Assembly: GCA_000436035.1 (NCBI GenBank)
Contig: FR893186.1
Coordinates: 1 to 7,860, forward strand
Reading direction: 5' to 3'
Length of the DNA: 7,860 nucleotides
Source of the DNA: Prevotella sp. CAG:732
GTDB taxonomy: Bacteria > Bacteroidota > Bacteroidia > Bacteroidales > Bacteroidaceae
Every line of letters begins with the position of its first letter. The first letter of the stretch is position 1. Of this stretch, positions 4,842-7,860 are shown piece by piece. Made by a program: the position numbers and the translations under genes. Below the pieces are notes generated by a model, which did no database searches, was not told the DNA's origin, and saw only the letters and a list, made by a program, of their open reading frames with translations.

Positions 4842-6608
4842 ATGAAAAATATATTTATGAATATGGCGGTCGTAGGTCTATTCTCTTTGGGATTGGCCTC
4901 TTGCTCAGATGAATTGAATATATCCTCAATTGATCCGCAGTCAAAGACGACCTATGACGATATGGAATTGTTGGCAAAGCAATATGCCACATTGGGACTT
5001 ACGGGACAAGCTGGTCCTGCCGGTAAGCCGGACATCAGTGCAGATGAAGGCGAGACCGGTTTTTACCGTACCACCTTCAATCTCCAGGAACTTTGCTCTG
5101 ACGAATGTATTTGGGCTTGGCAGAATGACAATGACATTCCAGCTCTCACCAACATCGCTTGGACGGCAGCTAGCGATCGTGTCAACTGGGCTTATCAGCG
5201 TTTGGCATATGATATCACTCTTTTCAACCAATATCTTTCCGAGACAGAAACCAGAGAAGGTGATGACTACAAAAAGTATAGAGCTGAGGTGAGATTCCTT
5301 CGTGCTTTGCACTATTGGTATTTCCTCGATTTGTTCCATAAGGCACCTTTCAAACTGGTATATAACCCAGAAGTTTTGCCAGAAGAGAAAGCTGGTGTCG
5401 ATTTGTATAGCTGGCTTGACCAGGAATTGACAGAAATAGAGCCAGAACTAGCAGAAGTAGGTGCTTTTAACAACAAGGCAAACTTTGGTCGCGCCGATCG
5501 TGGTGCTGCATACGCGCTCCATGCTCGCTTGGCTCTTAACTCTGAAGTTTATACCGATGGTCAGATAAAGGACTACCAAAAGGCGATTGATTATTGCGAC
5601 AAGATTCTCGTCGACAACGCAGGTAAATACGAACTTTGTCGTGAAGCAAAGAATGGTCATTCTGGCTATGAGCAGTTGTTCATGGGTGACAATGACTACA
5701 ACGAGCAGGCGATGAAGGAAATCATCTTCCCTATTCGTCAGGATGGTAAGAAGACTGAGGCCTATGCAGGTTCTTCTTATTTGATTAATAGTATGCGTGT
5801 CAGTGGAATGCCATACGCAGGTACATCCGACATGTGGAGCTGCAACTTTGCTCGTAAGGCTCTTGCAACTCGTTTCCTTGACATCGAGAACAACAATGAT
5901 GCTAAAAACTTAGCCAAGATGCTTAGTGAAACAAAGGAATATAAAAAGGACTATGAGGCATATACTAAAGGCAAAACATTCGCAGACGCTGGAGCAGCTT
6001 CTGACCCAACCAAGATGACAGAGGCTGAGGTCATCGCTGCCGACGAAGCTTTGGGCGGTAGTACTAAGAACATCATCAGAATCGCTAATGACGACCGTGC
6101 ATTACTGTATGCTGGTGTAGGTGGAGGATTCAGAACATTGACAACAGATCAAATCTCTGGTTTCACAAATGGTCTCTCTGTCGTGAAGTGGCAAAATTCA
6201 CGTTCTGATAATTCTACTCCTTCTGATGGAAAATTCTCTGACACAGACATACCTTTGTTCCGCCTTGCAGAGATTTATCTGACACGTGCGGAAGCCAAGT
6301 ATCGCCTTAATGGCACACAAGACAAGGAAGACATCAATGAGTTGCGTAACCGCGCTCATGCTGCACAAGTCTCTGCTGTCAATCTGGATGTGTTGCTTAA
6401 TGAATGGGGTAAGGAATTCTATATGGAGGGACGCCGACGCAGTGACCTTGTCAGATTTGAGAAGTTTGCAGGCAACAAGTACATTTGGGATTTCAAGGGT
6501 GGTGTTTCCAAGGGAGCATCTGTAGATAAGCACTTTAATGTCTATCCTATTCCTTCGAAGGATAGAAGCAATAACCCTAATATGCATCAGAACCCTAAAT
6601 ATGAATAA
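4842..6608 (+). CDS. susD: SusD: surface starch-binding lipoprotein
   Basis: A complete 588-residue RagB/SusD-family lipoprotein. The signal peptide ends in GLASC, with lipidated C21 followed by SDELN, an acidic stretch typical of surface-export signals in Bacteroidales. The protein aligns with my recollection of B. thetaiotaomicron SusD from DPQS (31-34) through GFYRTTFN (73-80), DECIWAWQ (87-94), RFLRALHYWYFLDLF (151-165), IRQDG (298-302), DDRALLY(A)GVGGG (417-429), VKWQN (448-452), DTDIPLFRLAE (467-477) and EFYMEGRRRSDLVRF (525-539). Of the residues known to contact starch in that protein, W98, Y296, W320 and R81 correspond to W93, Y308, W332 and R76 here; N101 corresponds to D96. A charged insertion lies at about 350-395 relative to the B. 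thetaiotaomicron protein. It would act as the lid of the SusC channel and capture glucan helices at the surface. Possible weak ribosome site AGGA at 4828-4831. The alignment is from memory. Confidence 0.95.
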   Translation: MKNIFMNMAVVGLFSLGLASCSDELNISSIDPQSKTTYDDMELLAKQYATLGLTGQAGPAGKPDISADEGETGFYRTTFNLQELCSDECIWAWQNDNDIPALTNIAWTAASDRVNWAYQRLAYDITLFNQYLSETETREGDDYKKYRAEVRFLRALHYWYFLDLFHKAPFKLVYNPEVLPEEKAGVDLYSWLDQELTEIEPELAEVGAFNNKANFGRADRGAAYALHARLALNSEVYTDGQIKDYQKAIDYCDKILVDNAGKYELCREAKNGHSGYEQLFMGDNDYNEQAMKEIIFPIRQDGKKTEAYAGSSYLINSMRVSGMPYAGTSDMWSCNFARKALATRFLDIENNNDAKNLAKMLSETKEYKKDYEAYTKGKTFADAGAASDPTKMTEAEVIAADEALGGSTKNIIRIANDDRALLYAGVGGGFRTLTTDQISGFTNGLSVVKWQNSRSDNSTPSDGKFSDTDIPLFRLAEIYLTRAEAKYRLNGTQDKEDINELRNRAHAAQVSAVNLDVLLNEWGKEFYMEGRRRSDLVRFEKFAGNKYIWDFKGGVSKGASVDKHFNVYPIPSKDRSNNPNMHQNPKYE

Positions 6609-6611
6609 TTA

Positions 6612-7814
6612 ATGATTATGACAATGAAAAAGATAATGCTTAATAAAGGTTGGTTGCTCTCCTTGTTGGCAATGATTGCCCTTGGCTTCACCTCATGTGA
6701 CAAGGATATTGATAGCAATCCAACGTTGGACACTAGCCATGCCAAGGATGGCTTTGTGCTGAATGTGCCTGCAAATGCAGCTAATAATACATACGATTTG
6801 TCGAGTTCAGAAGGTTTGCAGCTTACATGTAACCAACCAAACTATGGCGGTGTGCCTTATGTTACTCGTTATTTCGTACAAGTAGCCATCGATCCTCAGT
6901 TTAAGAACGGAACGGGTAATTTTAAGGAATTAGGCTCTTCGTTTACCACCGCCAGCATGAATGTGGCTACCAATGAGTTGAACGACTCTATCGTAAAACT
7001 CTTCACGGAAGCTAATCCTGACACCAAGTTCCCTGATGCAACACCAATGCCTATCTATCTTCGCTTGCGTGCCATCTTAGACAACACTGGCACTGGTGAA
7101 AGTTTCTCCAATGTCATCGAATTGCCTAGTGTGTTGGCTGAATATAAAGCAGAGAAAGCAAAGGTTCCTGAGAATCTGTTCATCGTAGGTTCCTCCATTC
7201 AGGATTCTTGGAGCTCCTGGAAGAAAATGGCTAAGCCATATAGCTTGTCTGGTCAGTATTTCACTTTGGCTTACTTCCCTGCAGGAGCTGAGTTCAAGTG
7301 TGCCTTGAATAGTGGTGAGTATTCTATGGGCTATTCTAGCTTTAGCTCTGTCAATGATAATATCAGTGCTGGAGTTACTGCTGGTGAGAATGACAATGTC
7401 AAGGTTGCTAATGCAGGTTGGTATCTTGTTTATATCAAGGCTTCTGTCAATGACATTAAGAATGTTGTGGAATATACCTTGAATTTCGAGAAGGCTGAAG
7501 CTACAATTTGTGGTGCAGCTGTAGATGCTAAATATGGCTTCGATGCTCAGCCAGACTTCTTGTTGACAGCACCTGCTGATGCTTCTGGTATTTGGGAATC
7601 TCCTGCATTTACAACTAGCGGCGAGCTTCGCGCCTTTGTGACTGTTCCTGATGCGCAGTGGTGGCAAACAGAGTTCAGTATCAAGGATGGTGTAATTTAC
7701 TGGCGTGATGGTAATATGCTTAACAGTTGGACTGAAATCGATTCAAAGCTCAGTATTTCTTGCAGTCCAGGTCAAAAGCTCTATGTGAACTTTGATAAAG
7801 CAATAGTTCGTTAA
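6612..7814 (+). CDS. susE: SusE: outer-membrane starch-binding lipoprotein
   Basis: A 400-residue lipoprotein with a lipobox FTSC (C29 from the first ATG) followed by DKDID, an acidic export signal. The N-terminal region matches the SusE family: NPTLDTSHAKDGFVLNVPA (36-54) and CNQPNYGG (73-80) correspond to similar blocks in B. thetaiotaomicron SusE. A linker near 172-186 leads to two tandem C-terminal modules (about 187-292 and 296-400), each rich in aromatic residues (W200, W203, Y210, W270; W328, W350, W351, W364, W373) as expected of starch-binding SusE/SusF modules; I have not assigned the contact residues. Its length is close to the 387 residues I recall for B. thetaiotaomicron SusE. 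The start is uncertain: 6612, or 6624, which gives the more usual MKKIML start. The gene begins 3 bases after the susD stop, which supports co-transcription. SusE would hold starch at the surface for SusCD and an amylase outside the window. Confidence 0.9.
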   Translation: MIMTMKKIMLNKGWLLSLLAMIALGFTSCDKDIDSNPTLDTSHAKDGFVLNVPANAANNTYDLSSSEGLQLTCNQPNYGGVPYVTRYFVQVAIDPQFKNGTGNFKELGSSFTTASMNVATNELNDSIVKLFTEANPDTKFPDATPMPIYLRLRAILDNTGTGESFSNVIELPSVLAEYKAEKAKVPENLFIVGSSIQDSWSSWKKMAKPYSLSGQYFTLAYFPAGAEFKCALNSGEYSMGYSSFSSVNDNISAGVTAGENDNVKVANAGWYLVYIKASVNDIKNVVEYTLNFEKAEATICGAAVDAKYGFDAQPDFLLTAPADASGIWESPAFTTSGELRAFVTVPDAQWWQTEFSIKDGVIYWRDGNMLNSWTEIDSKLSISCSPGQKLYVNFDKAIVR

Positions 7815-7826
7815 TAATTCAATAAT

Positions 7827-7854
7827 GTGCTAAGCAGCTATACGCTGTAAGCAC
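7827..7854 (+). terminator. Imperfect hairpin after susE
   Basis: The outer stem gtgc (7827-7830) pairs with gcac (7851-7854) and the inner stem cagc (7835-7838) with gctg (7844-7847), separated by an unpaired taag/taa internal loop. No T-run follows before the window ends. It may be an attenuating hairpin or mRNA 3'-end stabiliser between susE and downstream sus genes rather than a true terminator. Weak. Confidence 0.25.
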
Positions 7855-7860
7855 GAGAGA

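Noticed and set aside
7077..7667. 196-codon minus-strand open frame inside susE
   Set aside because: It is antisense to a clear lipoprotein gene, with no leader, domain or neighbour to support it.

Overview
The window looks like chromosomal DNA of a Bacteroidales gut bacterium, most likely Prevotella/Segatella or a close relative. The reasons are the SusC-SusD-SusE gene order, the lipoprotein signals with acidic residues after the cysteine, a TAnnTTTG-type -7 promoter element, AT-rich intergenic DNA and weak Shine-Dalgarno signals. The genus is inferred, not proven.

Right part (1791-7814, + strand): three tightly spaced genes, susC, susD and susE, form an operon for capture and import of a starch-like glucan. 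The SusD protein aligns along its length with my recollection of Bacteroides thetaiotaomicron SusD, including most of the known starch-contacting residues. SusE has the matching N-terminal SusE domain. SusC is the TonB-dependent outer-membrane channel, SusD is its surface lipoprotein lid, and SusE is an accessory surface glycan-binding lipoprotein. The window ends just after susE, so any SusF, amylase or regulator lies outside it.

Left part (1-1918): this is the notable region. Bases 1-146 are an exact reverse complement of 1773-1918. The right copy covers the last 18 bases of the susC leader plus the first 42 codons (signal peptide and start of the mature protein). The left copy is therefore the 5' end of a second susC-type gene, which runs out of the window on the - strand. 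Between the two copies lie a complete tyrosine recombinase gene (517-1716, + strand), a 388-base non-coding stretch with a candidate outward promoter facing the left gene, and a 74-base gap before the right susC. Two nearly identical 20-base motifs (ttaggtac-N4-ttaggtac) bracket the recombinase gene in direct orientation.

Interpretation: the layout is that of a DNA-inversion switch. Recombination between the inverted susC 5' ends would flip about 1.6 kb carrying the recombinase and the promoter-proximal DNA, and so exchange which susC gene receives the better promoter. Recombinase-driven inversions at susC-type genes are known in Bacteroides. What deserves attention here is that the controlled operon appears to be the starch Sus system and that the shared repeat lies inside the signal-peptide coding sequence. 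Inversion itself is inferred; the sequence shows only the structure.
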